A program made the translations under genes and the position numbers. The notes beneath the pieces are model-generated. The model did not search any database, was not told where the DNA came from, and was given only the letters and a program-made list of their open reading frames with translations. 64,000 nucleotides of DNA from Agrococcus carbonis (lineage in GTDB: Bacteria; Actinomycetota; Actinomycetes; Actinomycetales; Microbacteriaceae): assembly GCF_900104705.1 (NCBI RefSeq), contig NZ_LT629734.1, positions 992,001-1,056,000 on the forward strand. The letters are read 5' to 3'. This document shows positions 49,053-58,663 of this stretch, piece after piece. Position 1 is the stretch's first letter. Each line of letters starts with the position of its first letter.

Positions 49053-50837
49053 TCAGCGCTCCGGGCGCGGCGCCGCGGGCGGCATCGGGGGCGGCACCTC
49101 CGGCAGCACCTCGGGCTGCGCCGACTGCTGCCCGGCCGGCGGCGCCGAGGTCGGGCCCAGCTGCTGCGCCGGATGCTGCTGCGCCGGCTGCTGCACTGCC
49201 CGCTTCGCCGGCTGCTGCTCCGACCGCGCTGCCGTCGGCGCGAGCGGCGCCGCACCGTCGGCGTGCGCCGCGTCGCGGCCGCGCGCCGCGCGCTTCGCGC
49301 GCATCCCCTTCGCCTTCGGGGCGTCGGCCGCCTCGTCGTCGGCGTTCGCCACCGCATCCGCCACCCCCTTCGGCTGCCACAGCGGCAGCCGCACGGTGAA
49401 CGCGGTGCGGCCCGGCTCGCTCTGCATGGCGATCGTGCCGCGGTGCGCTTCGACGAGCGCCTGCACGATCGCGAGGCCGAGGCCCGATGACCCGGCCGTG
49501 CGCGAGCGGGAGGCGTCGCCGCGGGCGAAGCGCTCGAAGACCGTCGCCTGCAGCTCGGGCGGGATGCCCGGGCCGGCATCGACGATGTCGACCACGGCGA
49601 CGTCCTCCTCGGCGCGCAGGTGCACGTCGACCGCCGTGCCCGGCGGGGTGTGCACGCGGGCGTTGGCGAGCAGGTTGGCGATGATCTGCTGCAGCCGCAG
49701 CGGGTCGCCCGCCACGACCACCGGCTCCTCGGGCAGCTCGAGCGCGATCGGGTGATCGCGGCCCGCGGCCTGCGCGTCGGCGACCGCCTCGACGACCACG
49801 AGCGAGAGGTCGACCTCGCCGCGCACGAGCTCGCGGCCCTCGTCGAGCCGCGCGAGCAGCAGCAGGTCGTCGACGAGCGCCTGCATCCGGTGCGCCGCCG
49901 CCTCGATGCGCTCGAGCGAGGCGCGGGAGTCGTCGCTCAGGTCGGTGTCGTGCTTGCGGGTGATCTCGGCGTAGCCGCGCACCGCCGCGAGCGGCGTGCG
50001 CAGCTCGTGCGAGGCGTCGGCGACGAACTGCCGCACGCGCCGCTCGCTGAGGGCACGCTGCTCGAACGCCTCCTCGATGTGGTTGAGCATGCGGTTCATC
50101 GACTCCTGCACGCGACCCACCTCGCTGGCGGGCTCCTCGATGCGCACGCGGTTGGTGAGCTGTGCGTCGCCGGAGGCGAGCGGCAGCTGCGAGATGCGCT
50201 CCGTGGTGGCGATGACGGCGGTGAGCGGTCGCAGCGCCCGGCGGATGATCATGTCGCCGAGCATCAGCACGATCGTCACCGCGGCGAAGGCGGAGACGGC
50301 GATCACGAAGCCGAGCGCGGCGAGGGTCTGGTTGGTGTCGGCGAGCGAGAGCCCGACGACCACGCGCAGGTCGCCGACGTCACGCGTCGTGACCCGGTAC
50401 GCGCCGTAGGTCGGGAGCGTCACGTTCGTCGCCGCATCCGCCTCGACACCGCGCACGACCAGCTCGTCGATGCTCGACAGCCCGAACTGCTGCCCGAGCC
50501 GGTTGATGACGAAGCCGTCGCGCAGGCGATCGCCGTCCTGCACCACGATGAGCGCCCCGGAGGGGATGCCGCCCGGGTCGATCGACTGCCGCGTGTTCGT
50601 CGCGACGGCGCGCTCGACCGCGACGCGCGTGCGATCGCTCAGCTCGTGCAGCTGCTCGTCGACGCGCGTCTCGAGCACGACCCGCATCGTCATGACGCTG
50701 GCGATCGCGACGGCGGCGGTGAGCAGCGCGAACAGCACCACCACGACCACCAGCAGCCGTCGCCGCAGCGACCACGACGACGGGTTCTGGATGCGGCGGC
50801 CCAGCGGGGCGGCGGACGCCGCTGCCTGCTCGGTCAC
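49053..50837 (-). CDS. Two-component sensor histidine kinase with disordered tail
   Basis: 594 residues. Two membrane helices (about 28-50 and 174-198) flank an extracytoplasmic sensor of about 120 residues. HAMP (about 200-255), HisKA with His277 in FVADASHELRTPL and HATPase boxes NLLANARVHTPPG, DAGPGIPP and SSGLGLAIVQAL follow. The last 110 residues are a charged then Gln/Pro/Ala-rich tail with no fold, unusual for this class. It resembles MprB/TcrY-type kinases. It follows the response regulator gene by 13 nt in the same operon. Confidence 0.92.
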   Translation of the reverse strand: MTEQAAASAAPLGRRIQNPSSWSLRRRLLVVVVVLFALLTAAVAIASVMTMRVVLETRVDEQLHELSDRTRVAVERAVATNTRQSIDPGGIPSGALIVVQDGDRLRDGFVINRLGQQFGLSSIDELVVRGVEADAATNVTLPTYGAYRVTTRDVGDLRVVVGLSLADTNQTLAALGFVIAVSAFAAVTIVLMLGDMIIRRALRPLTAVIATTERISQLPLASGDAQLTNRVRIEEPASEVGRVQESMNRMLNHIEEAFEQRALSERRVRQFVADASHELRTPLAAVRGYAEITRKHDTDLSDDSRASLERIEAAAHRMQALVDDLLLLARLDEGRELVRGEVDLSLVVVEAVADAQAAGRDHPIALELPEEPVVVAGDPLRLQQIIANLLANARVHTPPGTAVDVHLRAEEDVAVVDIVDAGPGIPPELQATVFERFARGDASRSRTAGSSGLGLAIVQALVEAHRGTIAMQSEPGRTAFTVRLPLWQPKGVADAVANADDEAADAPKAKGMRAKRAARGRDAAHADGAAPLAPTAARSEQQPAKRAVQQPAQQHPAQQLGPTSAPPAGQQSAQPEVLPEVPPPMPPAAPRPER

Positions 50838-50850
50838 CGCCGCGGCTTCG

Positions 50851-51603
50851 TCACTCTGCGGCGCGCAGCTGGTAGCCGACGCCGCGGACGGTGTGGATCA
50901 TCGGCGGGCCGAGGGTGTCGATCTTCTTGCGCAGGTAGGAAATGTAGAGCTCGACGACGCTCGCGCGGCCGCCGAAGTCGTAGGACCAGACGCGGTCGAG
51001 GATCTGCGCCTTCGAGAGCACGCGGCGGGGGTTGCGCATGAGGTAGCGCAGCAGCTCGAACTCGGTCGCGGTGAGGTCGACCTGCTGGCCGCCGCGGCGC
51101 ACCTCGTAGGAGTCCTCGTCCATCATGAGGTCGCCGACCCACAGCACGCTCGACTCCTCGGCGGCCGCGGCGGTGCGGCGGATCAGTCCGCGGAGGCGCG
51201 CGACGACCTCCTCGAGGCCGAAGGGCTTGGTGACGTAGTCGTCGCCGCCGGCGGTGAGGCCGGCGACGCGGTCGTCGAGGGAGTCCTTCGCGGTGAGGAA
51301 GAGCACCGGCACGTCGAAGCCCGCGGAGCGGAGCCGCTGGAGCACGGTGAGGCCGTCGAAGTCGGGGAGCATGATGTCGAGCACGACCGCGTCGGGGCGG
51401 AACTCGCGCACCGCCTGGAGGGCCTGCTGGCCGTTCGCGGCGGTCTTGACCTCCCAGCCCTCGTACTTGAGGCCCATGGCGACGAGGTCGGCGAGGCTCT
51501 GCTCGTCGTCGACGACGACGATGCGGATGGGCGAGCCATCCGGGCGGGTGAGGCGCGGCTGGGCCCGCAGCTGCTGCTGAGCGGTATCGGTCATGCCATC
51601 CAT
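50851..51603 (-). CDS. OmpR-family response regulator
   Basis: 250 residues. Receiver domain with DDE pocket, phosphoacceptor Asp76 in VVLDIMLPDFDG, LTAKD and YVTKPF. The C-terminal winged helix has LTATEFELLRYLMRNPRRVLSKAQIL and HTVRGVGYQLR. About 25 extra N-terminal residues precede the receiver. GGAGG lies 9-10 nt before ATG 51603; the ATG at 51594 is an alternative. It pairs with the kinase immediately downstream. Confidence 0.95.
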   Translation of the reverse strand: MDGMTDTAQQQLRAQPRLTRPDGSPIRIVVVDDEQSLADLVAMGLKYEGWEVKTAANGQQALQAVREFRPDAVVLDIMLPDFDGLTVLQRLRSAGFDVPVLFLTAKDSLDDRVAGLTAGGDDYVTKPFGLEEVVARLRGLIRRTAAAAEESSVLWVGDLMMDEDSYEVRRGGQQVDLTATEFELLRYLMRNPRRVLSKAQILDRVWSYDFGGRASVVELYISYLRKKIDTLGPPMIHTVRGVGYQLRAAE

Positions 51604-51697
51604 TTCGCCAGAGCCTCCTATGCGTGGCTCACGAGGAAACCTATGCCATTCCTGTGCGTCTGCCCTCAGCGGCGATGCGATCGGCCGTCGTCGACGC

Positions 51698-52702
51698 TCA
51701 CGCGTCGGCGCGCGTGAAGCGCCCCGTCTCGAGCCAGCGACGGAGCCGTCGGACGGTCGTCTGCGCGTACGCGGCGCGCTGCGCCCGCAGCTCGGCCGTG
51801 CTCATCGCGAGCATCGCGTTGCCGAGCAGCAGCTGCCGCGCCGCGACGATCGCCTCGAAGTCGGCCTCGTCGACCTCGGGCACGTCCGCCACCTCGGCGT
51901 AGCCCGCGCGCAGCGCCGCCTCGAGCGCCGGGTCCTCGCCGCGCAGGGAGAAGGTCGACACCGCGAGGTCGACGACCGGGAGCCCGAGGCCCGCGTCGTC
52001 GAAGTCGAACACCGCGAGCCGCCCCTCGTGCCACTTGAGGTTGCCGCCGTGCAGGTCGGCGTGGAGCGGCCGCAGCCGAGCGCCGTCGTGGAGGCGGCGG
52101 AACACCTCGGACGCGCGCTCGCGCGCCTCGTCGAGCACCGCGCGATCGGCGGCCTCCAGGCCCGGCGCCGCATCCAGCACGTCGTCGTCGCCGAACAGCG
52201 GCTCGTCGAACACGGGCAGCGCGCCGCCGTCCGGGACGCGCCAGTGCTCGGCCTGCCGGTGCAGCGTCGCCATCGCCCGGCCGAGCGCGTGCGCGGCGGG
52301 CACGTCGAGCTCGTCGGCATCGGGCCCCTCGAGCCATGCCGCGACGGTCACGAGCAGGGAGCGGCCCAGCGCCGGCGCCGGCACCTCGGCGCACCACCGG
52401 CCGCCGGGCGTGCGCAGCGGCGTCGGCACGAGCACGTCGGTCTCTGCCGCGATCGCGGCGATCCACGACTGCTGCGCGATCGCGTGCGCCACGGTGCTCT
52501 TCGAGTTGGTGCCGACGCGCACGGCGAAGCGCCGCCCGTCGCGCGCGTCGAGCGCGAACGTGGTGTTGTAGGCGTGGAGCACGGGCTCGAGGCGCGCGAC
52601 CTCGAGCCCGAAGTCGGCCGCGGCCGCGAGCGCGACGGGCCGCAGCGCCTCGATCTGCTGGGCGTCGTCGAGGTCGTCGTAGGTCGCGGTCACGCCCGCC
52701 AT
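51698..52702 (-). CDS. Aminoglycoside phosphotransferase (APH)-fold kinase
   Basis: 334 residues. The kinase-like fold shows RFAVRVGT (Lys position taken by Arg), the Brenner-type motif LHADLHGGNLKWHEG and metal-binding FDFDDAGLG, with VVDLAVSTF after it. That gives the catalytic Asp and His needed for phosphotransfer. In this broad family the substrate may be an amino alcohol, fructosamine, choline/homoserine or an antibiotic; nothing here chooses. Start ATG 52702. Diverges from the YqaJ nuclease. Confidence 0.8.
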   Translation of the reverse strand: MAGVTATYDDLDDAQQIEALRPVALAAAADFGLEVARLEPVLHAYNTTFALDARDGRRFAVRVGTNSKSTVAHAIAQQSWIAAIAAETDVLVPTPLRTPGGRWCAEVPAPALGRSLLVTVAAWLEGPDADELDVPAAHALGRAMATLHRQAEHWRVPDGGALPVFDEPLFGDDDVLDAAPGLEAADRAVLDEARERASEVFRRLHDGARLRPLHADLHGGNLKWHEGRLAVFDFDDAGLGLPVVDLAVSTFSLRGEDPALEAALRAGYAEVADVPEVDEADFEAIVAARQLLLGNAMLAMSTAELRAQRAAYAQTTVRRLRRWLETGRFTRADA

Positions 52703-52775
52703 CCCATCACGCCGCCGCGCCGCGCCGCGCGAGCCGGTCGGGCTCGTCGCCCGCGCGACGTGGGACGATGGGCAG

Positions 52776-53429
52776 ATGGATCTGCAGCTCGACATCTTCG
52801 GCGACGCCGAGGCGCCGGGCTCGCAGACGGCGCTCGCCGAGCAGGTCGTCGCCGCGACCGCGACCGTCGTGATCGCGGGCCACCTGCAGCGCATCCTCGC
52901 CCGCTCGAGCGACCGCGTCGCGTGGCTGCGGGCCCGCTCGCAGGGCGTCACGGCGACCGATGCGGCAGGCCTCTCGACGACGGCCTCGATCATGCGGGTC
53001 GCGCGCGAGAAGACGGGCCTGCGCGGCTTCACCGGGAACGCCTTCACCGAGCACGGCCGCGAGCGCGAGCCCCACATCGCCCGCTGGGTGCACGACCACT
53101 TCTCGCTCGTGCCGTCGGATGCGCTGTTCCACGCGGTGCCCGACCGCCGCCACCTCGCCACCCCCGACTGCATCAGCGACGACGGCACCGTGCTCGCCGA
53201 GATCAAGACGACCTCGAGGCCGTTCGACCGCATCCCGAAGCACTACCTGCGGCAGATCTGGTGGCAGCAGTACGTGCTCGGCGCCGAGCGCACGCTCTTC
53301 GTGTGGGAGCAGCACGACGACTTCGTGCCGGTCGGCCCGCCGCGGCACCAGTGGGTCGAGCGCGACGAGGACGAGATCGCGGCGCTCGTCGACCGCGCCG
53401 ATCGGCTGCTCGAGCTGCTCGGGCGCTGA
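52776..53429 (+). CDS. YqaJ-type recombinase/exonuclease domain protein
   Basis: 217 residues. The lambda-exonuclease-like core is present: GNAFTEHGREREPHIARWV, ATPDCISDDGTVLAEIKTTS (Asp...Glu-x-Lys catalytic triad) and HYLRQIWWQQYVLGAERTLFV. YqaJ nucleases are best known from phages, but this one sits in ordinary chromosomal context with no phage genes near it and is co-translated with an alpha/beta hydrolase (stop and start overlap). A host repair role is possible. Confidence 0.82.
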   Translation: MDLQLDIFGDAEAPGSQTALAEQVVAATATVVIAGHLQRILARSSDRVAWLRARSQGVTATDAAGLSTTASIMRVAREKTGLRGFTGNAFTEHGREREPHIARWVHDHFSLVPSDALFHAVPDRRHLATPDCISDDGTVLAEIKTTSRPFDRIPKHYLRQIWWQQYVLGAERTLFVWEQHDDFVPVGPPRHQWVERDEDEIAALVDRADRLLELLGR

Positions 53430-54172
53430 TGCTGCTCGCGATCCACGGGCTCGGCTCGGACGCGAGCGCGATGCGCGCCTACCTCGACGCCGCGGTGCCG
53501 CCCGGCGTCCAGGTGCTCGCGCCCGACCTCCGGGCGCACGGCTCGAACCCGCTCATCGGCGGCCCCGACGACTTCGCCCTCGACGCGATGGCCGACGAGG
53601 TGGCGGATGCGCTCGTGCGGCACGGGGACGGCAGTCCAGTCTCGATCGTCGGCGTCTCGCTCGGCGCGGCCCTCGCCGCGCGCATCGCCCGCTCGGGCCG
53701 GTTCCCCCTCGACCGCGTGGCACTCGTGCGGCCGTCGTTCACGACGGAGCCGCTGCCGCCGAACCTGAGCGTCTTCCCCCTCATCGGGCGGCTCCTCGGC
53801 GAGCACCCGCCGGCTCGCGCGCTCGAGCACCTGCGCCGCTCGGGCGCGTGGCGGGCGATCGCGCACGAATCGCTCGCGCACGCGCACGGCCTCGAATCGC
53901 TCCTGACGCAGCCGCTCGCCGCCGAGCGGCGCATCCGGCTCGTCGAGATCCCCCGCAACACCGGCTACGAGCCCGGCGCGCTGCGCATCCCCGCGCCGAC
54001 CGTCGTGCTCGCGAGCCCGCGCGACCCGGTGCACCCGGTGCACGTCGCCGAGGCGTGGGCGGCCGAGGTCGGCTGCCGGATGCTCGTCTCACCCGCGCGG
54101 GACGACGGCGAGGACGCGATGTACGCCTGGTTCCGCCGGCAGCTCGGCAGCTTCCTCGTCGGGATCCGCTGA
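53429..54172 (+). CDS. Alpha/beta-hydrolase-fold protein
   Basis: 247 residues. Starts LLAIHGLGSDASAMRAYLD (HG oxyanion motif), has nucleophile elbow GVSLGAALA (Ser in G-x-S-x-G), an acid in ASPRDPVHPVH and His nearby. It should hydrolyse a small ester or amide. ATG 53429 overlaps the YqaJ stop (TGATG), so the pair is coupled. No lid domain is evident. Confidence 0.82.
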   Translation: MLLAIHGLGSDASAMRAYLDAAVPPGVQVLAPDLRAHGSNPLIGGPDDFALDAMADEVADALVRHGDGSPVSIVGVSLGAALAARIARSGRFPLDRVALVRPSFTTEPLPPNLSVFPLIGRLLGEHPPARALEHLRRSGAWRAIAHESLAHAHGLESLLTQPLAAERRIRLVEIPRNTGYEPGALRIPAPTVVLASPRDPVHPVHVAEAWAAEVGCRMLVSPARDDGEDAMYAWFRRQLGSFLVGIR

Positions 54173-54184
54173 CCGTCGACCGGC

Positions 54185-55444
54185 TCAGCCGGCCGGCGTG
54201 AAGGCGGTCTCGCTCCCGAGCTCCCCCGCCGCGAGCCCGGCGAGCACCTCGGTCAGCAGCGCGACGCCGGCGACGCAGTCCTCGTCGCGCGTGAGCTCGG
54301 CCTCGTTGTGCGAGACGCCGTCGACGCTCGGGACGAAGAGCATGACCGTCGGGACGACATCCTTCATGTTGGTGGAGTCGTGGCCCGCGACGGTCATCGC
54401 GGGCGCGTGCGTGAGACCGAGCGCCTCGGCCGCCCGGCGGGCGAGCTCGACGCCCTCGGGCTGGTACGACAGCAGACCCCACTCGTGCGTGAGGCGGCGC
54501 TCGACGACGACGCGGGCGCGCTGCTCGATCTCGGCGATGCGCTGCTCGAGCAGCGCGTTCGCGCGCCGCAGCACCTCCTCGTCGGGCGAGCGCAGGTCGA
54601 GGTTGAGCTCGACGAGCCGGGCGACGGTCACCGGCGAGTTGGGCGCGAGGTCGAGCTCGGAGACCGACGAGTGCAGCATCCCCTCCGGCAGCTCCTCGGT
54701 GAGCTCGCGCGCCGCGACGATGAGCAGCGCGGCGCCGAAGAGCGCGTCCTTGCGGTCGGCCATGACGGTCGAGCCCGTGTGGCTCTGCTCGCCGCGCACG
54801 ACCATCCGGTACTTGCTCGCCGCCCACGTGCCGTCGACGAGGCCGATCGTCGTGCCGGAGCGCTCGAGCCCCCGCCCTTGCTCGACGTGGATCTCCGCGT
54901 ACGCGGCGACGGGCGGCGGCGTGGCGCCGGTGGGCATGCCGCCCGACGCGATCGCGTCGGCGACCGTGACGCCCGCGCGGTCGGTGACCGCGAGCGCCGC
55001 GTCGAGGGCGAGCTTGCCGGTGAGCACCGACGAGCCCATCATGCTGGGCGCGAAGCGGCTGCCCTCCTCGTTGAACCAGTTGACGACGGCGAGGTTGCAC
55101 GTCGCCTCGAGCTCGCCCTCGCGCACCCGCCGCGCGACCTCGCGCGCGGCGTGCGCGCCGGCGAGCACCCCGTAGGCGCCGTCGAAGCGCCCCGCGAGCG
55201 GCTGCGAGTCGAGGTGCGAGCCGACGAGCACGTACGGCGCGCCCGGCACGAGCTCGACGAGGCCGAACTGGTTGGCGATCGCGTCGTAGCGCACGTCGAA
55301 CCCGTTGCTCTCGAGCCAGCCGGCGAACCAGGCGCGCGTCTCGTGGTCGGCGACGGTGCCCGCCTGCCGGTCGACGCCGCCGCCGGCCGTCCTGCCGTAC
55401 ACCGACATCGCGCGGAAGTCGGTCAGGAAGTCGTGCTCGGTCAT
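54185..55444 (-). CDS. M20-family amidase/hydantoinase-carbamoylase (allantoate amidohydrolase-like)
   Basis: 419 residues. Zinc peptidase-like fold with metal ligands in GSHLDSQPLAGRFDGAYGV, WFNEEGSRFAPSMMGS, AYAEIHVEQG and AGHDSTNMKDVVPTVM; the lid domain carries RGEQSHTGSTVMADRKDA. This is the AllC/HyuC subgroup that removes carbamoyl groups from ureides. GGAGG is 4 nt before ATG 55444. It forms an operon with the amidohydrolase upstream, next to a divergent PucR regulator, so a ureide or cyclic-amide breakdown role is likely. Confidence 0.88.
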   Translation of the reverse strand: MTEHDFLTDFRAMSVYGRTAGGGVDRQAGTVADHETRAWFAGWLESNGFDVRYDAIANQFGLVELVPGAPYVLVGSHLDSQPLAGRFDGAYGVLAGAHAAREVARRVREGELEATCNLAVVNWFNEEGSRFAPSMMGSSVLTGKLALDAALAVTDRAGVTVADAIASGGMPTGATPPPVAAYAEIHVEQGRGLERSGTTIGLVDGTWAASKYRMVVRGEQSHTGSTVMADRKDALFGAALLIVAARELTEELPEGMLHSSVSELDLAPNSPVTVARLVELNLDLRSPDEEVLRRANALLEQRIAEIEQRARVVVERRLTHEWGLLSYQPEGVELARRAAEALGLTHAPAMTVAGHDSTNMKDVVPTVMLFVPSVDGVSHNEAELTRDEDCVAGVALLTEVLAGLAAGELGSETAFTPAG

Positions 55445-55526
55445 GGTTCCTCCACTCGTGGGATGCGTCGTCGGGCGGCCCGTCATCGGGCGCTCGGCAT
55501 CGGGCATTCCGTCATCAAGCCTTCCG

Positions 55527-57176
55527 TCATCGGGCGCTGAGGGCGCCGTGCACGGCCTCGCCGCCGACGATCGTCGCGACGACGTCGATCGCGCCGATCC
55601 GATCGACGGGCACGGCGTGCGGGTCGTCGCCCAGCACGACCAGGTCGGCGAGCATGCCGGGCGCGATGACGCCCTTCTGACCGCCCCAGCCGGTCGCCTC
55701 GGCGGATCCGGCGGTGCACACGCGCATCGCCTGCTCGACGGTCAGCCGCTCATCCGGCCCGTAGGGCGCGCCCGACTCGGTCACGCGCTCGACGAGCGCC
55801 TGCACGATCGGCAGCGGCGCGCCCGGCGCGACGGGCCGATCGGAGCTGCCCGCGAGCAGCCCGCCGGCGCGCAGCACGCTCGCCGCCGGGTAGGAGCGGC
55901 GGGTCCGCTCGGCGCCGAGCCGCGCCGCCATGCCGTCGCCGTACTCCGCGATGAAGCGCGCCTGCGGCACGAGCACGACGCCGAGCGCGGCCATGCGGTC
56001 GAGCTGGTCGGGCCGCACGACCCCGCCGTGCTCGATCCGGCTCGGCATGGGGCCGACGCCGTGCAGCCGCTGCGCCTCGTCGATGAGGTCGAGGGCGAAG
56101 TCGACGGCCGCGTCGCCGATCGCGTGCAGCGCGAGGGCCCAGCCCCCGGCGGCGGCGCGCAGCACGCGCGCGCGCATCTCGTCGGGATCGCCCTGCAGGT
56201 AGCCGTGGTTGCCGTGGTCGTGCGCGTAGTCCTCGGTCATCGCCGCGGTCGCGCCGAGCAGCGAGCCGTCGGTGAACACCTTCACCGGCCCGATCTGCAG
56301 CCACTCGTCGCCGACGCCGCTGCGGATGCCCGCCCCGAGCCCGATGGCGTCGGGGTCGTCGCGGTGCCCGCCCAGGTCGTGCAGCGCATCCAGCACCACC
56401 ATCGCCTGCATGCGCGTGCGCAGCAGCCCGCGGTCGCGGGCGCCCTGGTAGGCGGCGAACTCGCGCGGGCTGTGGCCGATCCAGCCGCCGGCGATCCCCG
56501 CGTCGGTCACGGAGGTGAGCCCCTCTCGCGCGTACTGCGCGCTCGCGCGCCCGAGCGCCTCCTCGATCGCGGCGACGGGATCGGGCAGCAGCACGTCCTG
56601 CACGATGCGCATCGCGTTCTCCTCGAGGAGCCCCGTCGGCCGCCCGGCCTCGTCGCGCGCGATGACGCCGCCGTCGGGGTCGGTCGCCGGGCCGTCGCCG
56701 ATCCCGACGAGCCGCAGCCCCGCGCCGCCGAGCGTGTACGCATGGCCGGACGCGTGCTTGATCCACACCGGACGGCCGCCCGCGGCGCGGTCGAGGGCGT
56801 CGCGGTCGACGCTGCCGCTCATCCCGAGCGGGTTGAAGCCGGATGCGACGATCCAGTCGCGCTGCCCGGTCGCGGCCTCGTCCCCCGCTGCCGCGCGAGC
56901 CGCGACGGCGCGGTAGACGTCCTCGGGCGTCATCGCGGCGGCGAGGTCGAGCTCCGAGAGCGTCTGGCCGAACCAGACGGAGTGGGCGTGCGCGTCGTTG
57001 AAGCCGGGCGAGACGACCGCGCCGCCGGCGTCGAGGAGCGTCTCGGCGCGCGCGCCGTCGAGCTGCTCGTCGAGGCCGATGATGCGCCCGCTCCAGATGC
57101 CGATGCGGCGCGCGACGGGCCGAGCGGGATCGCCGGTGAGCACGCGAGCGTTCTCGATGATCGTGTCGATGCGCAC
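55527..57176 (-). CDS. Amidohydrolase, YtcJ-like (amidohydrolase 3 family)
   Basis: 549 residues. Metal-binding DAHAHSVWFGQT after SPGFN, SGHAYTLGGAGLRL, FTDGSLLGATAAM, LHAIGDAAVDFALD and SSDRPVAPGAPLPIVQ, ending in PGMLADLVVLGDDPHAVP. This family hydrolyses N-acyl or cyclic amides and is often exported or cytosolic with two metals. GTG 57176 has GGAGGA 6 nt upstream. 82 nt separate its stop from the M20 gene. Together they may open and then decarbamoylate one substrate. Confidence 0.88.
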   Translation of the reverse strand: MRIDTIIENARVLTGDPARPVARRIGIWSGRIIGLDEQLDGARAETLLDAGGAVVSPGFNDAHAHSVWFGQTLSELDLAAAMTPEDVYRAVAARAAAGDEAATGQRDWIVASGFNPLGMSGSVDRDALDRAAGGRPVWIKHASGHAYTLGGAGLRLVGIGDGPATDPDGGVIARDEAGRPTGLLEENAMRIVQDVLLPDPVAAIEEALGRASAQYAREGLTSVTDAGIAGGWIGHSPREFAAYQGARDRGLLRTRMQAMVVLDALHDLGGHRDDPDAIGLGAGIRSGVGDEWLQIGPVKVFTDGSLLGATAAMTEDYAHDHGNHGYLQGDPDEMRARVLRAAAGGWALALHAIGDAAVDFALDLIDEAQRLHGVGPMPSRIEHGGVVRPDQLDRMAALGVVLVPQARFIAEYGDGMAARLGAERTRRSYPAASVLRAGGLLAGSSDRPVAPGAPLPIVQALVERVTESGAPYGPDERLTVEQAMRVCTAGSAEATGWGGQKGVIAPGMLADLVVLGDDPHAVPVDRIGAIDVVATIVGGEAVHGALSAR

Positions 57177-57302
57177 TGGGGCTCCTCCGTCGTCGGCCTG
57201 CCCGACCATTCAATCTGGGCATCACTACAGCCACAATGCCGCCCGGGCCAGGAAGCCCGGATCTACACTGGGCGTCTGCACAGCCGACGAGAGGACGCCG
57301 CC

Positions 57303-58457
57303 ATGGCCCAGCGCATCGCGCAGACGGACGAGTGGGTGCGCCTCATGGCTCGGCTCGAAGACGAGATGCCGCGCGTGGTCGACGACTTCATGGCCCAGTT
57401 CGCCGAGCGCGGGCTCTACGCTCCGGAGGCCGTGAGCGAGGAGGACCTGCGCGAGACCGCGGGCGACACGCTGCGCATGCTCGTCGCCCGCCTCGCGGGC
57501 AGGAAGCCGACCGAGGCGGATGCGGTGCTCGCGGCCTCCCTCGGCGTGCGGCGCGCGCGCCAGGGCGTGCCGCTCGACGCCCTGCTCGAGGCGGTGCGGC
57601 TCGACTTCCGGGTGCTGTGGCGATGGATGCAGCGGATCGGGGGCGAGCAGCGGGTGCTCATCGAGGGCGTCGAGTGGGTGCTCTCGGCGGTCGAGGAGTA
57701 CGTCGACGAGGTGCAGCAGTCGTTCCTCCGCGAGACCGCGGCGCTCCAGCGCGATGCGCGGCTCGCGACCGAACGGCACCTCTCGCGGCTCTTCAGCGGC
57801 GACGCCCCCGGCGAGACGGCCCTGCAGGCGATCGCGGCAGGGCTGCGCGTCGCCGTCGACGACCGCTTCGACCTCGTCGCGGTGCGCACGAGCAGCCTCG
57901 ACGAGGTGCAGCGCGCGCTCGACGCGCAGCTCGCGACGGGCGAGCTCTTCGGCCACATGCACCGCGACGCCTACTGCGTCTTCTGGCCCTCGGGGTCGGT
58001 CGGCGCCGCCGAGGCGCTGCGCGCCGTGCCCGGGGTGCGCGTCACCGGCCTCGCAGGGCTCGCCGCCGTCGCCTCCGGCGCCGAAGCAGCGCTCGCGATG
58101 CTCGCCGTCGAGCAGCTGCCGCAGCGGCTCGTGGGGCTCGACGAGGCATGGCCCGCGGTCGCGGCCGCGCGGCTCGAGGAGCTGCTGCCCGGCTTCGCGG
58201 CCGCGCGGCTCGACCCCCTGGCCGAGCTGACCGACTACCAGCGCGCCGCCGTGCTGCGCACGGTGCGCACGTTCCTCGACACCGGCTCGGTGCAGCGCAC
58301 GGCGACCGCCGCCTTCTGCCACCGCAACACGGTGCTCAACCGCCTCGCGGCCTTCCACGAGCGGACGGGCCTCGACGTCACCGTGCCGGTCGAGGCCGCG
58401 CTCGCGCACGTGCTGCTCTCGTCGCGCGCCGTCCCGGCGACCGCGCCGACCGGCTGA
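57303..58457 (+). CDS. PucR-family transcriptional regulator
   Basis: 384 residues. The C-terminal PucR helix-turn-helix is clear: AVLRTVRTFLDTGSVQRTATAAFCHRNTVLNRLAAFHERTG, with the preceding GGDEF-related domain and an N-terminal RsbR-like helical region (WVRLMARLEDEMPRVVDDF). Such regulators sense purine- or ureide-type metabolites. It diverges from the two amidases over a 126-bp region and AGAGGA lies 7 nt before its ATG 57303, so it probably controls them. Confidence 0.88.
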   Translation: MAQRIAQTDEWVRLMARLEDEMPRVVDDFMAQFAERGLYAPEAVSEEDLRETAGDTLRMLVARLAGRKPTEADAVLAASLGVRRARQGVPLDALLEAVRLDFRVLWRWMQRIGGEQRVLIEGVEWVLSAVEEYVDEVQQSFLRETAALQRDARLATERHLSRLFSGDAPGETALQAIAAGLRVAVDDRFDLVAVRTSSLDEVQRALDAQLATGELFGHMHRDAYCVFWPSGSVGAAEALRAVPGVRVTGLAGLAAVASGAEAALAMLAVEQLPQRLVGLDEAWPAVAAARLEELLPGFAAARLDPLAELTDYQRAAVLRTVRTFLDTGSVQRTATAAFCHRNTVLNRLAAFHERTGLDVTVPVEAALAHVLLSSRAVPATAPTG

Positions 58458-58663
58458 GCCGCCCGCATCCGGGCGCCCGCTCCTCGCCCGGCGAACCTCC
58501 GTGTGGGCAGATGCACAGATCGCGCGCGGATTCTCGCGCTCATGCGCCATTGTCATGTGCATTCGTCTGGAAGAAGATGACGAGAGCCGCAATGTGCGGC
58601 GTCCCCGACGCATCCGACCCCAGCTGCGAGCGAGCTTGCCGCTGATCTCGAGGAGGAGATCCC
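58458..58663 (+). promoter_or_regulatory. Gap with candidate promoter for the MFS gene
   Basis: TTGTCA (58550-58555), 17-nt spacer, GAAGAT (58573-58578) is a reasonable sigma-A-type promoter about 86 nt before the ATG. Otherwise the 206 bp hold no gene I can support. Confidence 0.4.

Noticed and set aside
52776..53429. Prophage remnant around the YqaJ nuclease
   Set aside because: No integrase, capsid, Bet/Erf or other phage gene beside it; composition matches the surroundings.
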